Positions 23,880 through 31,982 of a stretch of 64,000 nt of DNA are shown one piece after another. Each line of letters opens with the position of its first letter. Position 1 is the first letter of the stretch. The notes beneath the pieces are model-generated. The model was not told the DNA's origin. It saw nothing but the letters and a program-made list of their open reading frames with translations, and did not search any database. The position numbers and the translations under genes were made by a program. This DNA is from Flavobacterium sp. UBA7680 (GTDB lineage Bacteria; Bacteroidota; Bacteroidia; Flavobacteriales; Flavobacteriaceae), in NCBI RefSeq assembly GCF_002482975.1, contig NZ_DLHA01000050.1, forward strand, positions 124,001 to 188,000, given 5' to 3'.

Positions 23880-23912
23880 AAAGGGATCAACGAAAGTTGA
23901 TCCCTTTTTTTA
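23880..23912 (+). terminator. Rho-independent terminator of the RRM gene
   Basis: The arms AAAGGGATCAAC and GTTGATCCCTTT enclose GAAA and are followed by a T-run to about 23911. It begins 20 bases after the RRM stop codon. Confidence 0.85.
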
Positions 23913-23927
23913 TGCGGTATTTTTTCT

Positions 23928-23987
23928 GTAGAGGCGCACAGCAGTGCGTCTAACATACCGAGGAGACGCACTGCTGTGCGCCTCTAC
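23928..23987. repeat. Dispersed inverted repeat with 24-bp perfect arms
   Basis: The left arm 23928-23951 (GTAGAGGCGCACAGCAGTGC...) and the right arm 23964-23987 are exact reverse complements around a 12-base loop. Each arm also contains the inner palindrome GCACAGCAGTGC-like core. It is GC-rich against the background and lies just beyond the 3' end of leuB, as expected for a REP-like or MITE-like element. Confidence 0.85.
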
Positions 23988-24000
23988 GATTATATGTTTA

Positions 24001-25062
24001 TTATAAATTCGCTACAAGCCAATCTCCAACTTCGCTTGTTTTGTATGCTTTTGACCCTTTTGAAGCTAAATCTTCGGTAACAACTCCTTGCTCTAAAGAT
24101 TTGTTTACAACAGCTCTGATAGCTTCAGCTTCGTCTTTTAAACCAAAAGCATCTTCGAACATCATGGCTGCAGATAAAATAGTCGCTAATGGATTAGCAA
24201 TGTTTAACCCGGTTGCCTGAGGATAAGATCCGTGGATTGGTTCGTATAATGAAGTATGTTCTCCAACAGAAGCAGAAGGCATTAATCCCATTGAACCTGA
24301 AATTACAGAAGCCTCGTCAGTTAAGATATCTCCAAATAAATTTTCTGTGATTAATACATCATAAGAATTTGGCCATTGAACCAAACGCATTGCAACAGCA
24401 TCAACAAATTCGTAAGAAACCGTAACTTCAGGATAATCTTTTTCCATTGCCTGAACGGTTTCTCTCCATAAACGTGAAGTTTCCAAAACGTTGGCTTTAT
24501 CAACACAACATAATTTTTTAGAACGTGTCATTGCTAATTCGAAACCTTTTTTAGCTAAACGCTGCACTTCTTCACGTGTGTAAACGCAATTGTCAAAAGC
24601 AGTTTCTCCACCATCTTTTCTTCCTTTTTCTCCAAAGTAAATTCCACCCGTTAATTCTCTTAAGAAAACTAAATCAGTTCCTTCGATTCTTTCTCTTTTT
24701 AAAGGAGAATTATCAATTAAAGAAGGAAAAGTAAATGTTGGACGAACGTTAGCAAACAATCCTAATTTTTTACGCATTAACAATAAACCTTGCTCAGGAC
24801 GAACAGGTGCACTTGGATCATTATCATATTTTGGGTGGCCGATAGCTCCAAATAAAACCGCATCGGCTTTCATACAAACTTCGTGCGTTTCGTCTGGATA
24901 AGGAACTCCAACTGCGTCGATTGCGCAAGCTCCAGTCAAAGCAGGAGTCCAAGTGATTTCGTGATTGAATTTTTTTGCAATAGCATCAGATACTTTTACA
25001 GCTTCATTTATTACCTCAGGACCAATTCCGTCTCCTGCTAAAAGGGCTATGTTAAATTTCAT
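24001..25062 (-). CDS. leuB: 3-isopropylmalate dehydrogenase
   Basis: The 353-residue protein has the isocitrate/isopropylmalate dehydrogenase core: MKFNIALLAGDGIGPEVINE, the specificity helix RPEQGLLLMRKKLGLFANVR, ELTGGIYFGEKG, the metal-binding aspartates in LFGDILTDEASVI, and the NAD site EPIHGSYPQATG. It oxidatively decarboxylates 3-isopropylmalate in leucine synthesis. It is the last gene of the leuC-leuD-leuA-leuB operon, separated from leuA by a 172-base repeat-filled spacer. Length is normal. Confidence 0.96.
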   Translation of the reverse strand: MKFNIALLAGDGIGPEVINEAVKVSDAIAKKFNHEITWTPALTGACAIDAVGVPYPDETHEVCMKADAVLFGAIGHPKYDNDPSAPVRPEQGLLLMRKKLGLFANVRPTFTFPSLIDNSPLKRERIEGTDLVFLRELTGGIYFGEKGRKDGGETAFDNCVYTREEVQRLAKKGFELAMTRSKKLCCVDKANVLETSRLWRETVQAMEKDYPEVTVSYEFVDAVAMRLVQWPNSYDVLITENLFGDILTDEASVISGSMGLMPSASVGEHTSLYEPIHGSYPQATGLNIANPLATILSAAMMFEDAFGLKDEAEAIRAVVNKSLEQGVVTEDLASKGSKAYKTSEVGDWLVANL

Positions 25063-25080
25063 TTTTTAAGTATTTATTAT

Positions 25081-25239
25081 TTTAAGGTTCTAAGGTTCTG
25101 AGTTGCTAAGATTCTAAGTTTTTTCTGCTTATCGTATTAGTAACTAGGTGTTGATTTTTTAAGATTCTGAGTTTTTAAGGTTCTAAGCTCAAAGAAAAAA
25201 TCTCAGCAACTTAGAATCTTAGCAACTTAGTACCTTAAG
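25081..25239. repeat. TTCTAAG-word repeat with inverted arms between leuA and leuB
   Basis: The segment 25083-25118 (TAAGGTTCTAAGGTTCTGAG, then TTGCTAAGATTCTAAG) is an imperfect inverted match of 25202-25239. A third partial copy lies at 25159-25191. The right arm covers the TAA stop codon of leuA (25235-25237). The element can fold in the operon mRNA. Confidence 0.8.
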
Positions 25240-26755
25240 CTATTACATTCAACATTTTTTGCGTTGCAATAATCGCTGCAACAGTTTGATCTGAATCTAA
25301 TCCGCGAGTTTTAAATTCTTTTCCGTTGTTTACCCAGGTAATAATCGTTTCGCACAAGGCATCAGAACTACTTCCTGGTGGGATTCTTACGGCATAATCA
25401 ATTAATTTTGGAAGCGTTAATTTTTTGCTTTTATAAATCTTTGATAAAGCATTCATAAAGGCATCAAACTGACCGTCGCCCTGAGCATTTTCTTCGATAA
25501 TTTCTTCGCCAAATTTTAAACACAAAGTCGTTGACGGACGCATTCCTTTTGAGTGTACTAATATATAGGACTCGATTTTTATTTTTTCTTCGTAAGTATG
25601 ACTGTCCAAAACATCTGAAATAATGTATGGAAGATCTTCCTTAGTAACGGTTTCTTTTTTATCGCCTAGTTCAATGATTCTTTGGGTAACCAATTTCAAA
25701 TCTTCCTGATTTAATTTTAAACCTAATTCCTGAAGATTTTTCTCGATATTGGCTTTTCCAGAAGTTTTTCCTAAAGCGTATTTTCTTTTTCTTCCAAAGC
25801 GTTCTGGAAGCAAATCATTAAAATATAAGTTGTTTTTGTTGTCTCCGTCGGCATGGATTCCGGCAGTTTGTGTAAAAACATTATCGCCTACAATAGGTTT
25901 GTTGGCAGGAATTCTGTATCCTGTAAACGTTTCAACTAATTTGCTTACCGTATATAAAGAAGTTTCTTTGATGTTGATGCTTACTTCTGGCAGATAATCA
26001 TTGATTACCGCAACCGTACTTTCAAGCGGAGCGTTTCCGGCACGTTCTCCCATTCCGTTTACCGTTACGTGAAGTCCGTTAATGCCGGCTCTTACAGCTT
26101 CCATAACATTGGCAACACTTAAATCGTAATCGTTATGAGCGTGAAAATCAAAATGAATATTTGGATATTTTGCTCTGATTTTAGAAATAAATTCAAAAGC
26201 CAAAGATGGAATTAAAACTCCTAAAGTATCCGGAAGTAAAATTCTTTTTACGGGTTGTGTAGATAAGAAATCCAGAAATTGAAACACATATTCAGGCGAA
26301 TTTCGCATTCCGTTGCTCCAGTCTTCTAAATAAACATTCGTCTCAATATTATTTTCTTTTGCTAAAGCGATGATTTGAGCGATTTCAGAAAAATGCTGCT
26401 CTGGTGTTTTTTTTAACTGATGTGTTAAGTGGTTCATTGAACCTTTGGTCAATAAATTCTGTACTTTGGCACCGGCTTTTTTCATCCAATCAATCGAAAC
26501 TCCGCCGTCAACAAACGAAAGAACTTCAATTCGGTTAATATAGCCGCGTTCTTCAGCCCATGAAGTAATGCCTTTTACAGCTTGAAATTCTCCTTCGCTA
26601 ACGCGTGCCGAAGCAATTTCGATTCTATCAATATTTAATTCTTCCAGCAATAATTGCGCAATGGTTAGTTTTTCTGCAGCAGAAAATGAAACTCCTGAGG
26701 TTTGTTCACCATCACGAAGCGTCGTATCCATTATTTCAATTTTTCTTTTTTCCAT
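25235..26755 (-). CDS. leuA: 2-isopropylmalate synthase-type enzyme (LeuA2/citramalate synthase-like)
   Basis: The 506-residue protein has the HMGL-like TIM barrel with EIMDTTLRDGEQTSGVSFSA, the metal-binding HAHNDYDLSVANVMEAV and NGMGERAGNAPLE, and a C-terminal LeuA regulatory (leucine-binding dimer) domain from about 370 ending KTRGLDSDQTVAAI. It condenses acetyl-CoA with a 2-oxoacid. In this operon 2-oxoisovalerate (leucine path) is expected, but the divergent barrel also resembles citramalate synthases, so the substrate needs care. It lies between leuD and leuB. The stop codon is within a dispersed repeat. Confidence 0.85.
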   Translation of the reverse strand: MEKRKIEIMDTTLRDGEQTSGVSFSAAEKLTIAQLLLEELNIDRIEIASARVSEGEFQAVKGITSWAEERGYINRIEVLSFVDGGVSIDWMKKAGAKVQNLLTKGSMNHLTHQLKKTPEQHFSEIAQIIALAKENNIETNVYLEDWSNGMRNSPEYVFQFLDFLSTQPVKRILLPDTLGVLIPSLAFEFISKIRAKYPNIHFDFHAHNDYDLSVANVMEAVRAGINGLHVTVNGMGERAGNAPLESTVAVINDYLPEVSINIKETSLYTVSKLVETFTGYRIPANKPIVGDNVFTQTAGIHADGDNKNNLYFNDLLPERFGRKRKYALGKTSGKANIEKNLQELGLKLNQEDLKLVTQRIIELGDKKETVTKEDLPYIISDVLDSHTYEEKIKIESYILVHSKGMRPSTTLCLKFGEEIIEENAQGDGQFDAFMNALSKIYKSKKLTLPKLIDYAVRIPPGSSSDALCETIITWVNNGKEFKTRGLDSDQTVAAIIATQKMLNVIA

Positions 26756-26807
26756 ATTGATATTGTAATTTCTAACGTTGGATTTTTATTGATATCCATG
26801 TTTAATT

Positions 26808-26987
26808 TTGACGCTGATTTTACGGATTCGCTTTGCGAAGACGCTGATAAAAACGGATTCTTAATTAAGTAAAATAAAAATCCGCGTTAACCTGTGTTTT
26901 TGCGATAGCAAATCTGTTTTATCCGTGTTCTATGTTTTCTCATTTAATTTAGAAAGACCCGACTGGTTTTTGAAACCTGTCGGGTCT
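26808..26987. repeat. Composite repeat between leuD and leuA
   Basis: This 254-base spacer holds GACGCTGATTTTACGGATTC with the hairpin TTCGCTTTGCGAA, then TTTGCGATAGCAAA. At 26955-26987 there is a GC-rich hairpin whose arms are AGACCCGAC...GGTTT and GAAACC...GTCGGGTCT. The first words (ACGCTGAT, ACGGATT, ATCCGTGTT) look like a typical flavobacterial dispersed repeat. The last hairpin could attenuate transcription inside the operon. Confidence 0.7.
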
Positions 26988-27009
26988 AATATCCTGAATG
27001 AGATTTCTA

Positions 27010-27606
27010 TTAGTAAGGAAGTTTATCGGCGAAAGCCACAATATCTTCTTTAATGTTTTGTAAATAATCAATGTCGTCAAAGCCATTAATCATGTTGTTC
27101 TTTTTGTATCCGTTAATAGCAAAAGATTCTTGCTGACCAGTTGACAATAAAGTAATCGTTTGGTTTGGCAAGTTGATTTCTAGTTCTGTATTAGGATCAG
27201 CTTGGATTGCTTTGAAAATAGTTTCAGCAAATTCTGGGCTAATTTGTACTGGCAAAACACCAATATTTAAACAGTTTCCTTTAAAGATATCTGCAAAGAA
27301 ACTAGAAACTACAGCTCTAAAACCGTAATCGTAAACTGCCCACGCAGCGTGCTCTCTAGAAGATCCAGAACCGAAGTTTTTTCCTCCAACAAGAATTTTT
27401 CCAGAATAAGTAGAATCGTTTAAAACGAAATCAGCTTTTGGAGTATCATCGCCGTTATATCTCCAGTCTCTAAAAAGGTTATCTCCAAAACCTTCACGTT
27501 TTGTAGCTTTTAAGAAACGAGCCGGAATAATTTGATCTGTATCAACGTTCTCAATTGGCAGTGGCACTGCACTGCTGGTAAGTATAGTAAATTTATCGTA
27601 TGCCAT
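27010..27606 (-). CDS. leuD: 3-isopropylmalate dehydratase small subunit
   Basis: The 198-residue protein has the swivelling aconitase domain: DTDQIIPARFLKATKREGFG, GGKNFGSGSSREHAAWAVYD and FKGNCLNIGVLPV. With LeuC it isomerises 2- to 3-isopropylmalate. Length is normal for bacterial LeuD. It lies between leuC and leuA on the minus strand with repeat-filled spacers on both sides, so translation is not coupled to either. Confidence 0.96.
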   Translation of the reverse strand: MAYDKFTILTSSAVPLPIENVDTDQIIPARFLKATKREGFGDNLFRDWRYNGDDTPKADFVLNDSTYSGKILVGGKNFGSGSSREHAAWAVYDYGFRAVVSSFFADIFKGNCLNIGVLPVQISPEFAETIFKAIQADPNTELEINLPNQTITLLSTGQQESFAINGYKKNNMINGFDDIDYLQNIKEDIVAFADKLPY

Positions 27607-27612
27607 TTTTTG

Positions 27613-27781
27613 GAATTTTAGGATTTTAGATTTTAGATTTTAGATTTCTTTTGAAAACTTAAAAATTAGAACCTAAAAATGTTTTGTATTAAATAATGTT
27701 GATCAATTTTATTTGAAGAAATTTAGATGAAGATTTCACAAAGCGAGAAACCTAAAATCTAAACTCTGCAATCTAAAATAA
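27613..27781. repeat. TTTTAGATT-word inverted repeat between leuC and leuD
   Basis: The left cluster (27617-27648, GGATTTTAGATTTTAGATTT) faces the right cluster (27750-27781, CCTAAAATCTAAA, then AATCTAAAATAA). The right cluster contains the TAG stop codon of leuC (27773-27775). The central part is plain AT-rich DNA. Confidence 0.75.
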
Positions 27782-29167
27782 TTCACGCGGATCAGTTAGT
27801 TTTCCTGTAACAGCAGCGGCAGCAGCCATAATCGGACTTGCTAAAAGCGTTCTCGAACCAGGACCCTGACGGCCTTCAAAGTTTCTGTTTGAAGTACTTA
27901 CCGCATATTTTCCGGCAGGAACTTTATCGTCGTTCATTGCTAAACAAGCAGAACAACCCGGCTGACGTAATACGAAACCAGCTTCAGTAAGAATATCTAA
28001 GATACCTTCTTCTTTAATCTGTGCTTCAACAACGTGAGAACCCGGAACTAACCAAGCCGTAACATTATCTGCTTTTTTTCTTCCTTTTACAATTTCTGCG
28101 AAAGCTCTAAAATCTTCAATACGTCCGTTTGTACAACTTCCCAAGAAAACATAATCAATTTGTTTTCCAATCATTACATCATCTTCATGGAAGCCCATGT
28201 AAGCCAAAGATTTTTTGTAAGTTTCCTCACCACCTTCAACTTCTTTTGCACTTGGGATATGTTTTGTAATACCAATTCCCATTCCTGGGTTAGTACCATA
28301 AGTAATCATTGGTTCAATGTCTGAAGCTTTGATGTTTAATTCAGCATCAAAAACAGCATCAGCATCCGTTTTTAAAGTTTTCCAGTATTCAACAGCTTTT
28401 GTCCAAGCTTCACCTTTTGGAGCGTATAATCTTCCTTCAAGGAAATCGAAAGTAGTTTGGTCAGGAGCGATCATTCCGCCACGAGCACCCATTTCGATAC
28501 TTAAATTACAAACCGTCATACGACCTTCCATAGTCATGTTTTCAAAAACATCACCAGCATATTCAACAAAATAACCTGTTCCTCCAGAAGTAGTTAACTG
28601 AGCAATAATATAAAGTGCAACGTCTTTTGGACCAACACCTTTGCTCAATTTACCATTTACGTTAATACGCATTTTCTTTGGTTTAGGCTGCATAATACAT
28701 TGAGTAGACAAAACCATCTCAACCTCAGAAGTTCCGATACCAAAAGCAATTGCTCCAAAAGCACCGTGAGTAGACGTATGCGAATCACCACATACAATAG
28801 TAGCACCTGGCAAAGTAATTCCGTTTTCAGGACCAACTACGTGTACAATTCCATTTTTTTGATGACCTAATCCCCAGTGTGAAATTCCGTATTCAGCAGC
28901 ATTATCTTCAAGAGCCTGAAGCTGATTTGCTGATAAAGGATCCTGAACTGGTAAATGTTGGTTTATAGTTGGGGTATTGTGATCTGCAGTTGCAAAAGTA
29001 CGTTGTGGGTATAAAACGTTAACGCCTCTTGATTTTAATCCTAAAAAAGCAACAGGACTCGTAACTTCGTGAATGAAATGGCGGTCAATAAAAAACACAT
29101 CTGGTCCATCTTCAATTTTACGCACTACATGTGAATCCCATACTTTGTCAAATAATGTCTTACTCAT
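27773..29167 (-). CDS. leuC: 3-isopropylmalate dehydratase large subunit
   Basis: The 464-residue protein carries the aconitase-family [4Fe-4S] ligands: Cys in VFLGSCTNGRIEDFR and the pair in RQPGCSACLAMN. Substrate motifs are VCGDSHTSTHGAFGAIAFGI and SNRNFEGRQGPGSRT. With LeuD it forms isopropylmalate isomerase. It is the first gene of the leu operon and has the best promoter in the window upstream (TTG-N19-TACTTTTG). Length is normal. Confidence 0.97.
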   Translation of the reverse strand: MSKTLFDKVWDSHVVRKIEDGPDVFFIDRHFIHEVTSPVAFLGLKSRGVNVLYPQRTFATADHNTPTINQHLPVQDPLSANQLQALEDNAAEYGISHWGLGHQKNGIVHVVGPENGITLPGATIVCGDSHTSTHGAFGAIAFGIGTSEVEMVLSTQCIMQPKPKKMRINVNGKLSKGVGPKDVALYIIAQLTTSGGTGYFVEYAGDVFENMTMEGRMTVCNLSIEMGARGGMIAPDQTTFDFLEGRLYAPKGEAWTKAVEYWKTLKTDADAVFDAELNIKASDIEPMITYGTNPGMGIGITKHIPSAKEVEGGEETYKKSLAYMGFHEDDVMIGKQIDYVFLGSCTNGRIEDFRAFAEIVKGRKKADNVTAWLVPGSHVVEAQIKEEGILDILTEAGFVLRQPGCSACLAMNDDKVPAGKYAVSTSNRNFEGRQGPGSRTLLASPIMAAAAAVTGKLTDPRELF

Positions 29168-29232
29168 TTTTTATTTTTTTTAATTGTAATTTCTATAACC
29201 ACAGCAATTTCCTGTTCATTATAATAGCAAAA

Positions 29233-29262
29233 CAAAAGTAAAAAAAGATACAAAAGCGTCAA
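29233..29262 (-). promoter_or_regulatory. Promoter of the leu operon
   Basis: On the minus strand TTG (29262-29260), then exactly 19 bases, then TACTTTTG (29240-29233) match the Bacteroidota -33/-7 consensus fully. The -7 element is 65 bases before the leuC ATG, leaving a leader of about 60 bases in which I see no obvious riboswitch or leader peptide. Confidence 0.75.
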
Positions 29263-29269
29263 TTTCGAT

Positions 29270-29685
29270 ATTTCATTATATACGATACCCAAACTAAAAT
29301 ACAAATTGCTAAACCGCTTTTGCGGCTTCAATTTTGGCAGAAAAATGATTTATAAAATGACTTTGTTTTTCTTTTTCGACTTTAATTTTCTTTGATTGTT
29401 TTTTGTTTTAATAGTTTGCAAATTTATTTCAAAATCACTATAAAATATAAGAATTTAATTGAAAAAATCTAACAAAATGAATAAAAATAGTAATAATTGT
29501 TAGTTTTGATTTCTTTGCAAAAAGAATGCTTTTTAGGTTTTTGAAGGCTTTTAAAAGAGTTTTTATGACGTTATTTAGATTCAATAAACCATCTAAATAC
29601 TACGACATCCAAGAAGTGTATTTTTATGAAATTTTATGCTTTTTTAAGACAAAAAGGGCTTTTTTGAAGAGAATAATTTTAAAGA
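29270..29685. other. 416-base spacer upstream of the leu promoter
   Basis: Between the leu promoter and the AraC regulator stop there is AT-rich DNA with one small hairpin (CCGCTTTTGCGG, 29313-29324). A 59-codon plus-strand ORF (29526-29705) overlaps the 3' end of the AraC gene; its Phe/Lys/Arg-rich product looks random, so I do not call it a gene. No RNA gene or repeat is recognised. Confidence 0.5.
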
Positions 29686-30603
29686 CTAATTCAGGGAATT
29701 TTTAAACTCTAATGGAGTAAGATTGGTTTTCTTTTTAAACAGTTTACTAAACGACTGAGGATATTCAAAACCCAATTGATAAGCAATTTCCGCCACCGAA
29801 AGATTGGTAGTCATTAGGAAATCTTTTGATTTTTCTATTAATTTCGAATGAATGTGCTGCTGTGCATTTTGTCCAGTTAAATTGCGAAGCATATCGCTTA
29901 AATAATGACTGGAAACATTTACTTGTGAAGCAAGAAAATCGACTGAAGGTAAACCTCTTTGTAAGGTTTCGGCACTATTGAAATAATCATTTAAAGTATT
30001 TTCTACTTTAAGTAATAAATCATTGCTGACCGTTTTTCGGGTAATAAATTGGCGTTTGTAAAAACGATTACTGTAATTCAGCAAAACATCAATATAGGAA
30101 ATAATAACATCCTGGCTCATTTCGTCAATAGCCGTATGAAGTTCATTATCAATATTATTTAATAAGCCTAGAATCGTTGTTTTTTCACTGTCAGAAAGAT
30201 GCAGCGCTTCATTAGTATCATAGGAGAAAAAGCCATACTTTTTAATGTTTTTCCCTAAAGGATAATTTCTAATAAAATCCGGATGAAAAAATAACGTATA
30301 GCCATGATATTCCGTTCCTTCTTCATTATCTGTAAAAATCAATTGATTAGGAGAAGTGAACATCAAACCGCCTTCGTTAAAATCATAATAACCCTGACCG
30401 TAACCCATTTTACCATTCGTCGAATATTTATAAGATATTTTATAAAAATCGAGTAAAAAATAGTTATTCGTTTCCGCTTTGACAGCCAGTATTTTATTAT
30501 CAACCAAACTGATCATGGGATGCAGTGGTTTTGGCAGATCAAACAAAGTATGAAACTGCGAAACAGAGGAAATTTTGGTTGGAGTATTGTTTTTCTTTTC
30601 CAT
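29686..30603 (-). CDS. AraC-family transcriptional regulator
   Basis: The 305-residue protein has an N-terminal cupin-like sensing half (LMFTSPNQLIFTDNEEG, YTLFFHPDFIRNYPLG) and a C-terminal double helix-turn-helix (VDFLASQVNVSSHYLSDML, then TTNLSVAEIAYQLGFEYPQ and FSKLFKKKTNLTPLEF). It is cytosolic and soluble, unlike the TPR-AraC protein at 5982. It follows the SDR gene by 71 bases on the same strand. This arrangement of AraC regulator and SDR oxidoreductase is frequent, and I infer that the pair is co-regulated. Confidence 0.9.
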   Translation of the reverse strand: MEKKNNTPTKISSVSQFHTLFDLPKPLHPMISLVDNKILAVKAETNNYFLLDFYKISYKYSTNGKMGYGQGYYDFNEGGLMFTSPNQLIFTDNEEGTEYHGYTLFFHPDFIRNYPLGKNIKKYGFFSYDTNEALHLSDSEKTTILGLLNNIDNELHTAIDEMSQDVIISYIDVLLNYSNRFYKRQFITRKTVSNDLLLKVENTLNDYFNSAETLQRGLPSVDFLASQVNVSSHYLSDMLRNLTGQNAQQHIHSKLIEKSKDFLMTTNLSVAEIAYQLGFEYPQSFSKLFKKKTNLTPLEFKNSLN

Positions 30604-30674
30604 GATATAAAGGTATAAAAAATGAAAATTAATACCGCACAGATTATCAAAACCTGAGCGGTATTAGTAATAAA

Positions 30675-31478
30675 TTAGGCTCCCAAAAATTGTTTACCAA
30701 ATGAAGCACGAAAAACTTCATCACCTTGTTCCAGTCTTTGTTGGTAAAGCGCTTTTGCATCTTCTCCCGCCACATATCTAAGTTTGTTTTTTCCGTCTGT
30801 AGCAGCTTCATAAACAACATCGGCAATATGTTCTGGAGTCGATGCCATTTCAAACATTACATCTACATTTTCAAACATTTTGTCTGCCATTGCCTGGTAT
30901 TCAGGTTTAACTCCAGTGTCAAGTGAACCGTGTAAAAATTCTGTTTTTATACCGCCTGGAGAAACCGTTTTAATATTGATTCCAAACGGATTCAATTCAT
31001 AAGCCATACTTTCGCTCCAGCCTTCTAATCCCCATTTTGTTGCGTGATATACAGATCCTAAAGGAAAAGAAATCAATCCGCCGATAGAAGTAGTTGAGAT
31101 AAATAAACCGTTTCTTTTTTCTCTGAAATACGGAATAAAAGCATTCGTTACACGAATCGTTCCTAATAAATTAGTATTTAATTGTTTTGTGATTTGATCA
31201 TCGTTAAAACTTTCCAAAGGGCCAATTAATCCGTAACCAGCATTATTAAAAACGATATCAATATCGCTTAATGCAATAGCTTTTTGAACCGTGCTTTGTA
31301 TTTGGTCATAATTCGTAACGTCTAATGGTAAAAGGGTTACGTTTTCTAAACTAGCAAGTTCAGTTTCCTTTTCAGGAGTTCTCATTGTTGCGATTACATT
31401 CCAGCCTTTTGCTTGAAATAATTTTGCTGTTGCTTTTCCTAAACCTGATGATGCGCCTGTGATAAAAATTGTTTTCAT
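30675..31478 (-). CDS. Short-chain dehydrogenase/reductase
   Basis: The 267-residue protein is a classical SDR: nucleotide motif TGASSGLGKATAKLF (TGxxxGxG), NNAGYG, catalytic Ser in STTSIGGL and the YxxxK in VYHATKWGLEGW, followed by VSPGGIKTEF. The Arg after the second strand (ATMRTPEK) suggests NADP preference. The substrate is unknown. It is transcribed ahead of the AraC regulator gene. Confidence 0.92.
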   Translation of the reverse strand: MKTIFITGASSGLGKATAKLFQAKGWNVIATMRTPEKETELASLENVTLLPLDVTNYDQIQSTVQKAIALSDIDIVFNNAGYGLIGPLESFNDDQITKQLNTNLLGTIRVTNAFIPYFREKRNGLFISTTSIGGLISFPLGSVYHATKWGLEGWSESMAYELNPFGINIKTVSPGGIKTEFLHGSLDTGVKPEYQAMADKMFENVDVMFEMASTPEHIADVVYEAATDGKNKLRYVAGEDAKALYQQRLEQGDEVFRASFGKQFLGA

Positions 31479-31622
31479 GATTATTATTTTTTAATTGTTA
31501 TAATTTGATGAAGCAAAGTTCAGCATACAGTAAAGCTTAAAAGTGTTCATTTTGGTCTAATGAGTATCCAAAATGAATAATCGGAGTTTTTTGAGTTAAA
31601 AAACTTTGGGTGTAGTTATTTT

Positions 31623-31756
31623 AACACATAGAAACATAGTTTTTTTTTGTCTACAAAGGCGTTTCACTTATTTAAAATACACATAGCTATGTGTGAAAAT
31701 CTAGATTTTCTAAAGTCTCTTTTTTTACAAAACTAAAATCTATGTTTCTATGTGTT
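31623..31756. repeat. Nested palindromic repeat (ACACATAG family)
   Basis: The outer arms 31623-31639 (AACACATAGAAACATAG) and 31740-31756 are perfect reverse complements. Between them are two adjacent 16-base perfect palindromes, ACACATAGCTATGTGT (31679-31694) and GAAAATCTAGATTTTC (31695-31710). The word CACATAG is used in both outer and inner stems. Confidence 0.85.
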
Positions 31757-31982
31757 TAAAATTTTAAGAATTGCATTTGACAGTTTTATTTGATGCTTTT
31801 GTTAACAACTTTAGTTTCGTTATTTCTGTAAAAAAAGCGTAAATTTGAACTTCTTCCATTTTTCATTTCGTATTTTGTTATGTTTCATATTGTCAATGTG
31901 TTGCAATATGACAGACTTGGAATTTCGACACGAGCGAAGCGAACTGGCGAAGCAATTTTAAAATTTGACTTTTTACAACTCT
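31757..31982 (+). other. Upstream region of dnaE
   Basis: This 226-base stretch contains one TAnnTTTG word (TAAATTTG, 31840-31847) and another TTTG-rich segment close to the gene, but no clear TTG-N19 partner. No other structure was recognised. A promoter somewhere here is required for dnaE. Confidence 0.4.

Noticed and set aside
28960..29232. T-box or leucine riboswitch before leuC
   Set aside because: The leader of about 60 bases is too short, and no conserved T-box or attenuator hairpin was seen.
29526..29705. 59-codon plus-strand ORF upstream of the leu operon
   Set aside because: Its Phe/Lys/Arg-rich product shows no domain or signal, it overlaps the 3' end of the AraC gene, and AT-rich DNA gives such ORFs by chance.
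30647..30853. Minus-strand ORF overlapping the 3' end of the SDR gene
   Set aside because: It is an out-of-frame shadow of the SDR coding sequence with no motif.
31965..31982. TTG start for dnaE
   Set aside because: The ATG at 31983 directly precedes the exonuclease strand YLIFDTETTG, so the six extra residues have no role.
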